Of a stretch of DNA of 64,000 nucleotides, positions 33,502 through 43,001 are shown piece by piece. Source of the stretch: Acidobacteriaceae bacterium (lineage in GTDB: Bacteria; Acidobacteriota; Terriglobia; Terriglobales; Acidobacteriaceae); contig JAJPKO010000045.1 of assembly GCA_021323655.1 (NCBI GenBank), forward strand, positions 1 through 64,000, read 5' to 3'. Positions within the stretch are counted from its first letter, which is position 1. Each line of letters starts with the position of its first letter. Both the position numbers and the translations under genes were made by a program. The notes under the pieces are model-generated. The model made no database searches, was not told where the DNA came from, and worked only from the letters and a program-made list of their open reading frames with translations.

Positions 33502-35940
33502 ATGAGAGCCCGCATCTTTTTGTGTATCACGCTGCTGTGCCTCTGTCATCCGCAGCTTTGGCCGCAGGCAGTGACAAAGCAGTTTCCTCCGGCTGCGCTG
33601 CCCCAGGATCCCAGCGTCCCTGTGGCCCGCGTGGTGCCTGCTCCGCCGGGTGGCGTACCCGTGGAAATACGCGCCATCTCGCAGCGCGAAAAAGATGATG
33701 TCTACACTCTTGAAGGCAACGTCTGGATCCACTACCGCGACTACATTATTCAGGCCGACAAGATCGTCTACAACCACGATACGGGTGATGTGGTCGCAGA
33801 TGGCCATCTCACGCTCGATGGCACACCCGATAACGTCCACCTGACGGCCACCCACGGTGAAATGAATGTGGGGGCAGACACCGCCCACTTCTATGACGTC
33901 ATCGGAACCATTGGCTCCGGCACGGAGCAGACGCTTCCACGCAACAAACGGGTGTTTGTCTCGCCCAACCCCTTTGCCGTGACCGGACGCGAGCTGATTA
34001 AGCTGGGACCCGGGAGCTATAAAGTCATAGACGGCACCATGACCTCCTGCCAGCTACCCCAGCCCGACTGGCGCCTTCTGGCGAAAGAGATCAGCGTGAA
34101 CAACGGTATGGCCAGCGCCCATAACACCGTCTTTCAACTGCTGCATGTTCCGCTGCTGTACCTGCCTTACGCGACCCACCCAGTTGATGAGGAGCAGCGC
34201 ACCTCCGGAATTCTGTTACCGATTATTGGTAACAGCACCACCAAGGGGTTCATCTTTGGCGAGGAGGTTTATTTTGCACTCAGCCGCAACTCTGACCTTA
34301 CTTTAGGCACAGAGTACTTCTCGAAACGCGGTTTTTCACCGATGGGTCTTTTCCGGTATCGCGGATTCGGCGAGAACTTCTTCAACGTACGCTTCCACTC
34401 ACTGCTCGACCGCGGCCTTCCGCCCGACCACATTGACCAGGGCGGCGTAGACCTGATGATTGACGGACGCCGCGACTGGGGCAGCCATACGCGTGGCATC
34501 GTGGACACCGAATATCTCAGTTCCTATATCTACCGCCAGGCCTTTGAGGAAAATTACGCGGCTGCCATCAACTCTGAGGTCAAGTCGCAGCTTTTCGGGG
34601 TGCACAATCTCCACGGATATTCCCAGGGCCTGCGTCTGGACCGCTACCAGAGCTTCCAGAACACCAGCACCAATGCTGAAATCCGTCTGCTACACATGCC
34701 CGAACTCCGGCTTGAAGCGGAAGACCATTATCTGGGCGATACTTCGCTGATGTGGGGCGGCATCGCATCGGTTGCCGCGCTGTCGCGTTCAGAACCAGCG
34801 AACAGCTTCAACACAGCCACCTTCCGAGCGCACTTTGTCCCGCGCGTTGATCTTTATCCACACATCGCACTACCTTTTCAGCTCGGTGGCTGGAGCTTCC
34901 GCCCGGAAGCCGCTGTGCGCGAGACGTTTTATGGCAAAAGCCAGACCCCCACTCCGTTGAGCACGGTTCCGTCTCTGCGAAACGCAAGCCTGGACCGTAA
35001 AGATGTTGAAGCGGGAATTGAGATTCGTCCACCGGCCATCGAGCGCGACTTCAGCGCGCCCTGGATCGCGCATCTCCTTGGAGGAGAACTGCGCCACTCC
35101 ATTGAGCCTGACTTCCAGTATCACTATGTCGCCGGGATCGGAAACTTCGACTCCATTCTGCGTTTTGATGACGCAGACATTGCCAGTGACACCAGCGAAC
35201 TCGACTACTCTGTCACGCAGCGGCTTTTTCTGCGCCACCTTCACCCGCATCCATGCAAGGGCGACGAAGCACTCGGGCCGGACGATCTCTGCGGAGGAGG
35301 CACCACAGATTGGCTGACCTGGCAGCTCGCGCAGAAATACTTCTTCAACAACACATTTGGCGAGGCCGTCACCAGTGGCACCCGCAACGTCCTTGCCACC
35401 ACGCTTGACCTGACCGGAATCGCGTTTCTCACAGGACCCCGCACCTTCTCTCCCATCATTTCGCGCCTCCGGTTGCGCACTACTTCCGCGACCGATCTCG
35501 AGTGGGACATGGACTACGACCCTCGCCTGGGCCGCATGACCGCCAGCAACATTTACCTGGGCTACAAAATCGGCGATTATCACTTCAATCTCGGCGACTT
35601 CCACCTGAACGCGCCAGAGGCCCCTGCTACCGTTGGGCAGGGCACGCAGCCCACCAGCATCACCTCCAATTACAGCCAGCTACGGCTTACGGCCAGCTAC
35701 GGCTCCGCCACGAAGCCGGGACTGAGCGCGGGTGGGACACTGGGTTATGACTTCGTTCAGAGCCAGTTGCAATACGGGGCCGTGCAGAGCGCCTGGAACT
35801 GGAACTGCTGCGGCCTCAGCTTTGAAGTCCGCCGCTACTCCCTCGGTGCCGTCCGCGATGATACGCAGTACCTCTACAGCTTTACGTTGGCCGGAGTGGG
35901 CTCCGCCGGAAGTCTGCGCCGCGCCGTGCGCATCTTCTGA
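33502..35940 (+). CDS. lptD: LPS assembly outer-membrane protein LptD
   Basis: LptD is the outer-membrane beta barrel that, with LptE, inserts lipopolysaccharide into the outer leaflet. The start chosen gives a signal peptide (MRARIFLCITLLCLCHPQLW); a longer frame begins 57 codons upstream but its N-terminus has no export signal. An OstA-like periplasmic jellyroll (VYTLEGNVWIHYRDYIIQADK and GDVVADGHLTLDG) is followed by a barrel of many amphipathic strands to the C-terminal phenylalanine. It has 812 residues. It stands alone, divergent from the RDD gene. Confidence 0.93.
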   Translation: MRARIFLCITLLCLCHPQLWPQAVTKQFPPAALPQDPSVPVARVVPAPPGGVPVEIRAISQREKDDVYTLEGNVWIHYRDYIIQADKIVYNHDTGDVVADGHLTLDGTPDNVHLTATHGEMNVGADTAHFYDVIGTIGSGTEQTLPRNKRVFVSPNPFAVTGRELIKLGPGSYKVIDGTMTSCQLPQPDWRLLAKEISVNNGMASAHNTVFQLLHVPLLYLPYATHPVDEEQRTSGILLPIIGNSTTKGFIFGEEVYFALSRNSDLTLGTEYFSKRGFSPMGLFRYRGFGENFFNVRFHSLLDRGLPPDHIDQGGVDLMIDGRRDWGSHTRGIVDTEYLSSYIYRQAFEENYAAAINSEVKSQLFGVHNLHGYSQGLRLDRYQSFQNTSTNAEIRLLHMPELRLEAEDHYLGDTSLMWGGIASVAALSRSEPANSFNTATFRAHFVPRVDLYPHIALPFQLGGWSFRPEAAVRETFYGKSQTPTPLSTVPSLRNASLDRKDVEAGIEIRPPAIERDFSAPWIAHLLGGELRHSIEPDFQYHYVAGIGNFDSILRFDDADIASDTSELDYSVTQRLFLRHLHPHPCKGDEALGPDDLCGGGTTDWLTWQLAQKYFFNNTFGEAVTSGTRNVLATTLDLTGIAFLTGPRTFSPIISRLRLRTTSATDLEWDMDYDPRLGRMTASNIYLGYKIGDYHFNLGDFHLNAPEAPATVGQGTQPTSITSNYSQLRLTASYGSATKPGLSAGGTLGYDFVQSQLQYGAVQSAWNWNCCGLSFEVRRYSLGAVRDDTQYLYSFTLAGVGSAGSLRRAVRIF

Positions 35941-35984
35941 CAAACTGAGATAATCAGAGAGTAGATTTCTCCCATCCGGGAAAG

Positions 35985-36935
35985 GTGGTTTGCTTGCTTC
36001 GAACCCGCTTTTTTTTAGGCTGCCTCGCATTGCTTCTCGCAGCCGGCTGCAAGGCACAGGACACTCCCAACAACGCCAAGGTAGATCGCCGCATTGAGGT
36101 CCTGGTGCGCTCACAGCTGAATGTTCCGCAGGACTGGAAAGTCAGCATCGGTCAGCGCTCAAAGAGTGATATCCCTGGCTTTGACACCGTGCCTGTCACG
36201 TTCTCGTCCATGAGTGACCCGGCCAAGCAACAGACCCTGAATTTCCTGCTTTCGAAAGACGGCAACACGCTTGCACGGCTCTCCAAATGGGACCTCAGCA
36301 GGAATCCTGCCGAGCTGATTTCCACTCAGGACCGCCCGGTGCGTGGAAATCCAGATGCCAAAGTTACCATCATCAATTTTGACGATCTCGAGTGCCCCTA
36401 TTGTGCCCGGATGCACGCGCAGCTGTTTCCCGACACCATCAACCGTTACAAGGGCCTCATTAAGGTCGTTTACAAGGATTTTCCCCTGGTCGAGATCCAT
36501 CCCTGGGCGCTCCATGCCGCGGTGGATGCTAACTGCCTCGCCGCGCAGGACCCCACTGCGTACTGGAATTATGTGGATTATCTCCACACGCACGGCGATG
36601 ACGTAAGCGGCCCGCAGCGCGATCCGGCGAAGTCCGCTGCAACGCTGGACAAGATGGCCCGCGACGAGGGCCAACGCAGTAAGCTCGATACGGACAAGCT
36701 CAACGCCTGCCTTGCCAAACAGGATGACTCGATCGTCCGCGCTTCCATGAAGGAAGGCGATGTGCTGGGTGTGGACGGAACTCCTACGCTCTTTATCAAC
36801 GGTGAGCGGCTCTCCGGAGCGCTGCCGGAAGAGCAGGTCTGGATGGCCATTGACCGTGCCCTGCAGGCCGAAGGCATAACGCCGCCCGCACCGGAGGAAC
36901 CAACCGCTCCCGCAGGCAAAGGTCAGGACAAATAA
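35985..36935 (+). CDS. DsbA-like thioredoxin-fold lipoprotein
   Basis: A periplasmic disulfide oxidoreductase or isomerase of the DsbA/Com1-like family. The lipobox LLLAAGC22 suggests lipid anchoring. Residues 25-110 are an N-terminal extension. The thioredoxin fold follows with active site C137-P-Y-C140, and the cis-Pro loop is GVDGTPTLFING near residue 265. It has 316 residues from a GTG start; a TTG three codons later is also possible. It is followed within 40 nt by the SurA-like gene, so both probably act on outer-membrane protein maturation. Confidence 0.88.
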   Translation: MVCLLRTRFFLGCLALLLAAGCKAQDTPNNAKVDRRIEVLVRSQLNVPQDWKVSIGQRSKSDIPGFDTVPVTFSSMSDPAKQQTLNFLLSKDGNTLARLSKWDLSRNPAELISTQDRPVRGNPDAKVTIINFDDLECPYCARMHAQLFPDTINRYKGLIKVVYKDFPLVEIHPWALHAAVDANCLAAQDPTAYWNYVDYLHTHGDDVSGPQRDPAKSAATLDKMARDEGQRSKLDTDKLNACLAKQDDSIVRASMKEGDVLGVDGTPTLFINGERLSGALPEEQVWMAIDRALQAEGITPPAPEEPTAPAGKGQDK

Positions 36936-36975
36936 GAGATAATTGTGGATACATTGGACAGCTCCAGGGAGATAA

Positions 36976-38070
36976 GTGTTGCTACGCGTACTGAATGTTT
37001 CTAAGTCCTCAGGTTTTGTTCCCCGCCTTCAGCAGATGGCCGTCATCGGCATCGCTGCTCTCGCCATCGCCGGAGCAGCCGGGTGCCATCGCACGCATGG
37101 GCCGGACGTGGTGGCTACGGTCAACGGTAAGCCCATCATGCGCACGGAGGTAGACCAGCTCTACCAGAACAATCTCGGCGACTCGCAGCAACAGCCTTCC
37201 AAAGAGCAGGGAAACATCGTCCGCCTCAATATCATCCGTCAGTTGATTGATGAAGAGATCCTCATGCAGCGCGCAGCGAAGCTCAATCTCACCGCGACCG
37301 ATGAAGAAGTGGACAATCAGCTCAATGAGCTGAAGGCGCCTTTCACGCAGGAAGAATTCAACAAGCGCCTGGCCGATAAGCACCTGACGCTCGATGACCT
37401 CAAGCGCCAGATCCGCCGTTCCAAGACAGAAGACAAGCTGCTCAATAAGGAAATCAACTCAAAGATCAACGTCACAGATGCGGACATTGCCAGTTACTAC
37501 AACGCGCATAAGTCGGAATTCAATCTGATCGAGCCGATGTACCACCTCGCGCAGATCATCGTGACCTCGCAACCTTTGCCGCAGCAGCAACAGACCTCCA
37601 ATCTACAGAACAACAAGGCCACCAACGACGCTGAGGCAAAAAAGGAAATCGAGATGCTGCACAACCGCCTCGAAAGCGGCGAGGATTTCGGCCTTCTCGC
37701 GCAGAACTTCTCCGAGCGTCCTGACACGGCCTCGAACGGCGGAGACATGGGCTTCGTCTCCGAGTCACAACTGCACAGCAGCCCTGATGTCTATGCTGCT
37801 ATTGCGAAAATCAAGCCGGGCCAGATCACGGATGTGCTGCCCGTCTACGATGCGCAGCATAAGACCGTCGGCTATGCCATTTATAAGCTGCTGGACAAAG
37901 AGGCAGCCGGACAGCGCGAACTGAATGATCCGCGCGTGCAGCAGAGCATCCGCAGCCAGCTGCGTGAGGCCCGGTCGCAGCTCCTGCGCAATGCCTATCT
38001 GGAAATGCTGCGCGACCAGGCCCGTGTAGAAAACTACTTCGCCGAAAGCATCTTCAAAAACGGCGCATAG
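36976..38070 (+). CDS. SurA-like peptidyl-prolyl isomerase lipoprotein
   Basis: A periplasmic folding factor of the SurA/PrsA type. The N-terminus is a signal segment ending in AIAGAAGC, a likely lipobox, so it may be a lipoprotein, unlike classic soluble SurA. A SurA-type N-terminal helical region follows, then a parvulin PPIase domain (about residues 185-310: MYHLAQIIVTS, LESGEDFGLLAQNFSERPD and GGDMGFVSESQLHS). It has 364 residues. The start is GTG after CCAGGGAGATAA. It lies downstream of the DsbA-like gene, 40 nt away, in one likely operon. Confidence 0.9.
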   Translation: MLLRVLNVSKSSGFVPRLQQMAVIGIAALAIAGAAGCHRTHGPDVVATVNGKPIMRTEVDQLYQNNLGDSQQQPSKEQGNIVRLNIIRQLIDEEILMQRAAKLNLTATDEEVDNQLNELKAPFTQEEFNKRLADKHLTLDDLKRQIRRSKTEDKLLNKEINSKINVTDADIASYYNAHKSEFNLIEPMYHLAQIIVTSQPLPQQQQTSNLQNNKATNDAEAKKEIEMLHNRLESGEDFGLLAQNFSERPDTASNGGDMGFVSESQLHSSPDVYAAIAKIKPGQITDVLPVYDAQHKTVGYAIYKLLDKEAAGQRELNDPRVQQSIRSQLREARSQLLRNAYLEMLRDQARVENYFAESIFKNGA

Positions 38071-38151
38071 TAATTGCACGCCTTGACCCATATTAGCGAG
38101 CCAAAGTCCCAACACTTTTGCTGTAAAGGAGGAGTAGGCGCGATCTAAAGA

Positions 38152-38622
38152 TTAAGGAAGCTGTTTGCGCATAAAGATCGTCGCCTGCGGGTTTTCGTTA
38201 TAGCGCTCGCAGAATTGATATCCATGCCGACGGTAAAAGCGGATCGCCGGTATCAAGTCTTTCTTCGAATCGAGATACAGAGTGCGACATCCATGTTTTG
38301 ATGCCCAGTCTTCCAGACTCTTCAGCAACGCCTCGGAAATGCCTTTCCCTCTGTATTCCGGACGAACATACATTCTCTTGATCTCGCCGCTCCTGGCAAG
38401 ATGCGCCAGCTGCCGAAGCGCAATACAGCCGACAATCCTGCCATTGACGCTCGCAAGCCATAACCCTGCATCGTCGGCAAAATAATTGCGCGCGAAGCCT
38501 TCCCGGTCTTCTCGCACCATCACGTCAACAGCTTCGTAATATTCGCGCACGATCTCGTACGCCGTATCCAGCTCGTCCATCGTGGCTCGACGGATATCTA
38601 CCGCTTGTAAAGGATCGCTCAT
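38152..38622 (-). CDS. GNAT family N-acetyltransferase
   Basis: A 156-residue acetyltransferase of the GNAT fold. The acetyl-CoA motif is MYVRPEYRGKGISEALLKSL, followed by the TLYLDSKKDLIPAIRFYRRHGY segment. Substrate unknown. It points toward the SurA-like gene with an 81-nt gap lacking an obvious hairpin. The start region is divergent from the short ORF and GH31 gene to the right. Confidence 0.9.
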   Translation of the reverse strand: MSDPLQAVDIRRATMDELDTAYEIVREYYEAVDVMVREDREGFARNYFADDAGLWLASVNGRIVGCIALRQLAHLARSGEIKRMYVRPEYRGKGISEALLKSLEDWASKHGCRTLYLDSKKDLIPAIRFYRRHGYQFCERYNENPQATIFMRKQLP

Positions 38623-38686
38623 ATAGGGCGTGATGACTTTATTGTGCCTGTGCTATGCTGCTGCACACAAGAGAAGGGGTGTCCCT

Positions 38687-38764
38687 ATGAAGCCTGCAAC
38701 TCTTGCCTGTTTGCTCCTCACCATAGCCACAGCTTTTCGCCTGATCGCCGCCTGTCACCATTAA
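38687..38764 (+). CDS. 25-residue lipoprotein-like small ORF
   Basis: An ATG seven bases after GAAGGGG opens a 25-codon frame encoding a perfect short export signal, LACLLLTIATAF, ending in LIAACHH, where LIAAC fits a lipobox. If processed, only the tripeptide Cys-His-His with lipid would remain. It lies in an otherwise gene-free 343-nt gap between divergent genes. It may be a tiny lipoprotein like those of the entericidin type, or chance. No homologue can be named. Confidence 0.4.
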   Translation: MKPATLACLLLTIATAFRLIAACHH

Positions 38765-38965
38765 GCCGTTTACCCCATCACAGACAAGCAGAATACCATG
38801 CTCTCATTCCGGAATTTTGTCCCGACAGCGCGCACTCAATTTGGCTGTCCGTGGACTTCACTGATGGCACCGAGCGGAAAGCAGACGGTAAGTGCCCAGG
38901 GACTTCCTTGCTAAAACGATTTAGAATGAGGGCGCGCATACTCAGCAAGGAGCCTTCGCCCGGAA

Positions 38966-41350
38966 ATGGTCCGTAAACTCTTACTGCTTTTTCTCTGCTC
39001 GACAGCCACTCTTTTTGCGCCTGCGCAATCTCAGTCGCAAAGCCCATACCAGCACTTTGTCATCGAGCGTGGCGCGTCCACCATCGTGCTTGAGCCGTAC
39101 GCACCCAACATTGTCCGAGTAACACTGAGCCTCAAAAAAAATCCGGCCCTCGCCGCTCCCGGATACGGTATCCTCGCATCTCCCTCCACCGCAGGCTGGA
39201 CGCACGAAAAGCAGGGAACAGACGAGGTGTACCGATCCTCGCAACTGGTCGTGGCGCTCAAAGGATGGCGGCGCGGCAAGTACGCTGTTCCGCAATCTGT
39301 CATGGATCCCGGCAAATATTTCAGCGGCTCCACTCCTGGCGCGGACATTGTTTTTTCTACTCCTGATGGTAAAAAGCTCGCCGAAATGGACGGCTGGTCC
39401 ATGTCTGTCCCGAACCACAAGGACGGCAATTCGCAGATCCTCGATGACCGCCGCTCCAGCGATCCTGAGTTTTACCAGGTGGGCGCAAGCTTTGTTTCGC
39501 CCGACGACGAGCACTATTACGGCCTCGGCCAGAACCAGGAAGGCTTCCTCGATCATCGCGGACACGTCGTCCATTGCTGGCACGATTACAACGCTCCCGG
39601 CGGGCAGAGCGTATGTGTGCCTTTCATGGTTACAAATTACGGCTATGGCATTCTGTGGGACAACCCCTCCAAAACCACCGTCGCGCCGGGATTCAACGAG
39701 CGAACCACATGGACGTCAGGAGTAGGCGACCGCGTCTCCTTCTTCCTGATTGCAGGCAAGACCACCGACGAAATCTACGCCGGCTACCGCCTGCTGACCG
39801 GCGCCACTCCCATGTTGCCCAAGGCCGCCTATGGATACATCCAGTGCAAGCAGCGCTATCGCTCGCAGGACGAAGTTCTCGCCGTCGCGGAAGGCTACCG
39901 TGAGCGCCATCTCCCCGCAGACGTCCTCGTCGTGGACTGGTTCTACTTCACCAAAATGGGGCAGATGGACTTCATCCCCAGCCTGTGGCCCGACCCTTCA
40001 GCGATGAACAAACATCTCCACGAGATGGGCTTTCAAACCATGATCAGCGTCTGGCCGCGCTTCGAGCCAGGCTCACGCTACTACGATTTCCTTCTCCAGA
40101 AGGGGTGGTTCGAACATCTCGCCGATGGCACTCCTACAAACGGCTTGCCTTATGACAAAGCTGGCTCTGACATAGACACTACCAACCCCGACGCCGCCCA
40201 CTGGTACTGGGACCGCATTAAGGAAAACATCCTGAGCAAAGGCTTTGATTCCATCTGGGCCGACGAGACCGAGCCCGATCTTCCTCCAAACGGCAGCTAC
40301 CTGCACATCGGTCCGGGCACCAGGTACTTCAATGTCTACCCACTCTTTCACATCGCTGCTATCTACAACGGCTTTCGCAAAGACACCTCGCATCGCGCCC
40401 TCGTTCTTTCGCGCGATGCCTACCTGGGCGCGCAACGCAACGGCGCCATCTTCTGGTCGTCGGACATCACTCCCACATGGGACACATTCCAGCGCCAGAT
40501 ACCAACTGGCCTCGATTTTGCCGCGACGGGCCTGACCTACTGGAGCAATGATACAGGCGGATGGCAGCCGCTGCCCGAAGTCCATCATCCTGCGCACAAG
40601 CCGCTGCTCGATCCTTCGGATGCGCGCGACAACGTCTATGACTACGATGATTATCCCGAGTTGTACACGCGCTGGTTCGAGTACGCGAGCTTTCTGCCCA
40701 TCTTCCGCACGCACGGCAGCCGCCGCTACAACGAGGTCTGGTCCTACGGGAAACAGGCCGAACCGATCCTGGAAAAATATCTGAAGCTGCGTTATGAGCT
40801 TCTGCCTTACATCTACTCACTCGGCTACCAGACCTACAAAACCGGAGCGCCCTACATGCGCGCCCTCTTCATGGATTTCCCTGGCGACCCGAACGTGGCC
40901 GACATTCGCGACGAGTATATGTTTGGCCCTGCGTTCCTGGTTGCGCCGGTCACCAAACAAGGCGCAAACACGCGCAAAGTCTACCTGCCCGCAGGCACGG
41001 GCTGGTATAACTACTGGACCAACCAGCGCATCCACGGCGGACAGACCATCACCGTCAGCGCGCCCATTGATACGCTGCCTCTGTTCGTCCGCGCCGGCTC
41101 CATTATTCCGCTTGGCTCTTACATTGAGAGCACAGCACAGCCGCAGAAGATCGCCAAAGTCAATATCTATCCCGGAGCAGATGCCGACTTCACTCTCTTT
41201 CAGGACGACGGAAACACCTACAACTACGAGAAAGGTGAGGCCAGGATCACTCACCTCCACTGGAGCGACACCGCCCAGCAATTCACGCACACCGGAGCAG
41301 CCGCGTGGAGCGGTCCTGACGCGCAGGTTGTTTCCATCATCAAGCCCTGA
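38966..41350 (+). CDS. secreted glycoside hydrolase family 31
   Basis: Family 31 enzymes are retaining alpha-glucosidases or alpha-xylosidases. The N-terminus is a signal peptide (RKLLLLFLCSTATLFAPAQS). The nucleophile is most likely D433 in SIWADETEPD and the acid/base D500 in FWSSDITPTW. WSNDTGGW and HGSRRYNEVW are further family blocks. It has 794 residues. Whether glucose or xylose links are cut cannot be told; secretion suggests plant polysaccharide fragments. It is read from ATG after GGAGCC and stands alone. Confidence 0.92.
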   Translation: MVRKLLLLFLCSTATLFAPAQSQSQSPYQHFVIERGASTIVLEPYAPNIVRVTLSLKKNPALAAPGYGILASPSTAGWTHEKQGTDEVYRSSQLVVALKGWRRGKYAVPQSVMDPGKYFSGSTPGADIVFSTPDGKKLAEMDGWSMSVPNHKDGNSQILDDRRSSDPEFYQVGASFVSPDDEHYYGLGQNQEGFLDHRGHVVHCWHDYNAPGGQSVCVPFMVTNYGYGILWDNPSKTTVAPGFNERTTWTSGVGDRVSFFLIAGKTTDEIYAGYRLLTGATPMLPKAAYGYIQCKQRYRSQDEVLAVAEGYRERHLPADVLVVDWFYFTKMGQMDFIPSLWPDPSAMNKHLHEMGFQTMISVWPRFEPGSRYYDFLLQKGWFEHLADGTPTNGLPYDKAGSDIDTTNPDAAHWYWDRIKENILSKGFDSIWADETEPDLPPNGSYLHIGPGTRYFNVYPLFHIAAIYNGFRKDTSHRALVLSRDAYLGAQRNGAIFWSSDITPTWDTFQRQIPTGLDFAATGLTYWSNDTGGWQPLPEVHHPAHKPLLDPSDARDNVYDYDDYPELYTRWFEYASFLPIFRTHGSRRYNEVWSYGKQAEPILEKYLKLRYELLPYIYSLGYQTYKTGAPYMRALFMDFPGDPNVADIRDEYMFGPAFLVAPVTKQGANTRKVYLPAGTGWYNYWTNQRIHGGQTITVSAPIDTLPLFVRAGSIIPLGSYIESTAQPQKIAKVNIYPGADADFTLFQDDGNTYNYEKGEARITHLHWSDTAQQFTHTGAAAWSGPDAQVVSIIKP

Positions 41351-41385
41351 AGCCGTTTTGCCGCATCTATGTTCATAAGGACGCT

Positions 41386-41736
41386 ATGATCCAGCTTAAA
41401 CGTGCATACGATGCGGCAACCCCTAAAGACGGTAAGCGCTTTCTGGTAGAAAGACTCTGGCCACGCGGTATCAAAAAGGAAAATCTTCCGCTCGACGACT
41501 GGCTGAAAGACGCAGCCCCGAGTACCGAACTCCGGAAATGGTTCAACCATGATCCGGCCAAATGGGAGGAATTTCAGCGCCGCTATTTTGCGGAATTGAA
41601 ACAGCATTCCGAGGCTCTGGAACCCATCCGCAAGGCCGCCAGAAGAGGTCGCGTCACCCTCATCTACAGCTCGCATGACGCAGAGCACAACAACGCCGTC
41701 GCGCTCAGGACGTTCCTCGAATCGCATAAATCCTGA
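41386..41736 (+). CDS. DUF488 family protein (YeaO-like)
   Basis: A 116-residue cytoplasmic protein of unknown function. FLVERLWPRGIKKENLPLDDW is the typical motif, followed by WFNHDPAKWEEFQRRYFAEL and TLIYSSHDAEHNNAVAL. It is a compact alpha/beta domain with conserved Arg, Trp and Asp residues. It follows the GH31 gene on the same strand by 35 nt, possibly co-transcribed, though no functional link is apparent. Confidence 0.92.
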   Translation: MIQLKRAYDAATPKDGKRFLVERLWPRGIKKENLPLDDWLKDAAPSTELRKWFNHDPAKWEEFQRRYFAELKQHSEALEPIRKAARRGRVTLIYSSHDAEHNNAVALRTFLESHKS

Positions 41737-41749
41737 GCGCCCGAAACTT

Positions 41750-42805
41750 CTACGGCTCGTCGCTGAAGTCCACTGCAAGTACGCGCCCCTCTTTGCTGCT
41801 TTCCCGTGCCAGCTCGATGATGCGCGCCGTCCGCCAGCCATGCTCCGCGGGGACTGCAACAGCCTGTTTTCCCAGCAGAGCATCGCGCACGCTTGCGTAA
41901 TACCCGCGGTAATCGCCTACGTCAGTCTCAATCTTTTCCGGCGCTGCATTTTCCCGGTACAGCGTGCCCCAGTTCTTTTCTGGATCATGCCCAAAATCCG
42001 GGTCCTCGAACTTCGCCCCGTTTTTCAAGGCCTCTTCCTGTGGGTCCAGACCATATTTGATAAAACTGCCTTGCGTCCCATGCAGCGTAAAGCGTGGGCC
42101 CGGAGCGCACGCCAGGTTCGTCGCGCGCAAATACGCCGTCAGTTTTGGATAGAACAGCGTCAAGTCAAAAGCATCATCCACGACAGCGTTCTCACGGTCC
42201 TGACGCACACTGGCAAAAATCCGCTCTGGTTTTCCAAACAGCGTCAGCGTCTGGTCAATCAGGTGCGAGCCAAGGTCATACAGAGTGCCTCCCCCTGGAC
42301 CTCCGTTTTCACGCCACACTTCGCGCCGCGGATTGGGCCGGAAGCGGTCAAAGTGGGATTCAAAGGTCGCGAGCCGTCCAAGCTTTCCGCTGGCGATTAC
42401 GTTCTGCACTGTCCTGAAGTCACCATCCCACCGCCGGTTCTGGTAGACCGAGATCACGCGCTTGCGCTCGCGTGCAAGGCGGGCCAGCCGCGCTGCCTGT
42501 TCTGAGGTGAGCGTGAACGGCTTGTCCACCACCACATCTCGGTCAGCCAGCAGGCACCGTTCCGCAATTTCAAAATGGGTTGGGCTTGGAGTAGCCACCA
42601 CGATAAGCCGAACGCTGGAATCAGCCAACAACTCTTCTACCGAACGGTACAGCTGGATGTGAGGGTACGTTTTTGCGGCATCATCTCCCGTGCGCTGCAC
42701 CACCGCGGCAAGCTCAAGCCCCGGAGTTGCCTCAATCACCGCTGTATGAAAGATGCGCCCGGCAAGACCATAACCAATGACGCCCGTACGAATTATGTCT
42801 GTCAC
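41750..42805 (-). CDS. Gfo/Idh/MocA family oxidoreductase
   Basis: An NAD(P)-dependent sugar-type dehydrogenase. The N-terminal Rossmann motif is GVIGYGLAGRIFHTAV, and the lysine of the family EKP motif appears as VVDKPFTLT. The C-terminal substrate domain has GGTLYDLGSHLIDQ. The GTG start used lies 7 nt after GGGTGGG and gives 351 residues; an ATG ten codons upstream is possible. Substrate unknown. The gene is divergent from the secreted protein gene to the right. Confidence 0.9.
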   Translation of the reverse strand: MTDIIRTGVIGYGLAGRIFHTAVIEATPGLELAAVVQRTGDDAAKTYPHIQLYRSVEELLADSSVRLIVVATPSPTHFEIAERCLLADRDVVVDKPFTLTSEQAARLARLARERKRVISVYQNRRWDGDFRTVQNVIASGKLGRLATFESHFDRFRPNPRREVWRENGGPGGGTLYDLGSHLIDQTLTLFGKPERIFASVRQDRENAVVDDAFDLTLFYPKLTAYLRATNLACAPGPRFTLHGTQGSFIKYGLDPQEEALKNGAKFEDPDFGHDPEKNWGTLYRENAAPEKIETDVGDYRGYYASVRDALLGKQAVAVPAEHGWRTARIIELARESSKEGRVLAVDFSDEP

Positions 42806-43001
42806 AAAGTAGCCCACCCTCTCCATAAATTGCAAAGTACTGTCATTCTAATGAACTTGCGCCAATGATAGCGTTTCCATACCCGTACGCGGTGCTCTGG
42901 TGAAAGCTGCTGACATCCAGAGGTCTGGGTGCCCGCATCTGTGTAGGGCACAACTCCAGCAGAAGTCCCGGGTTTCTGCTGAGTGTAAGGGAGGAGAGAG
43001 T

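Noticed and set aside
38644-38976. A 110-codon plus frame before GH31
   Set aside because: It has no ribosome binding site, and its Cys/Pro/Arg-rich product looks like noncoding sequence. The small lipoprotein-like ORF in another frame is more credible.
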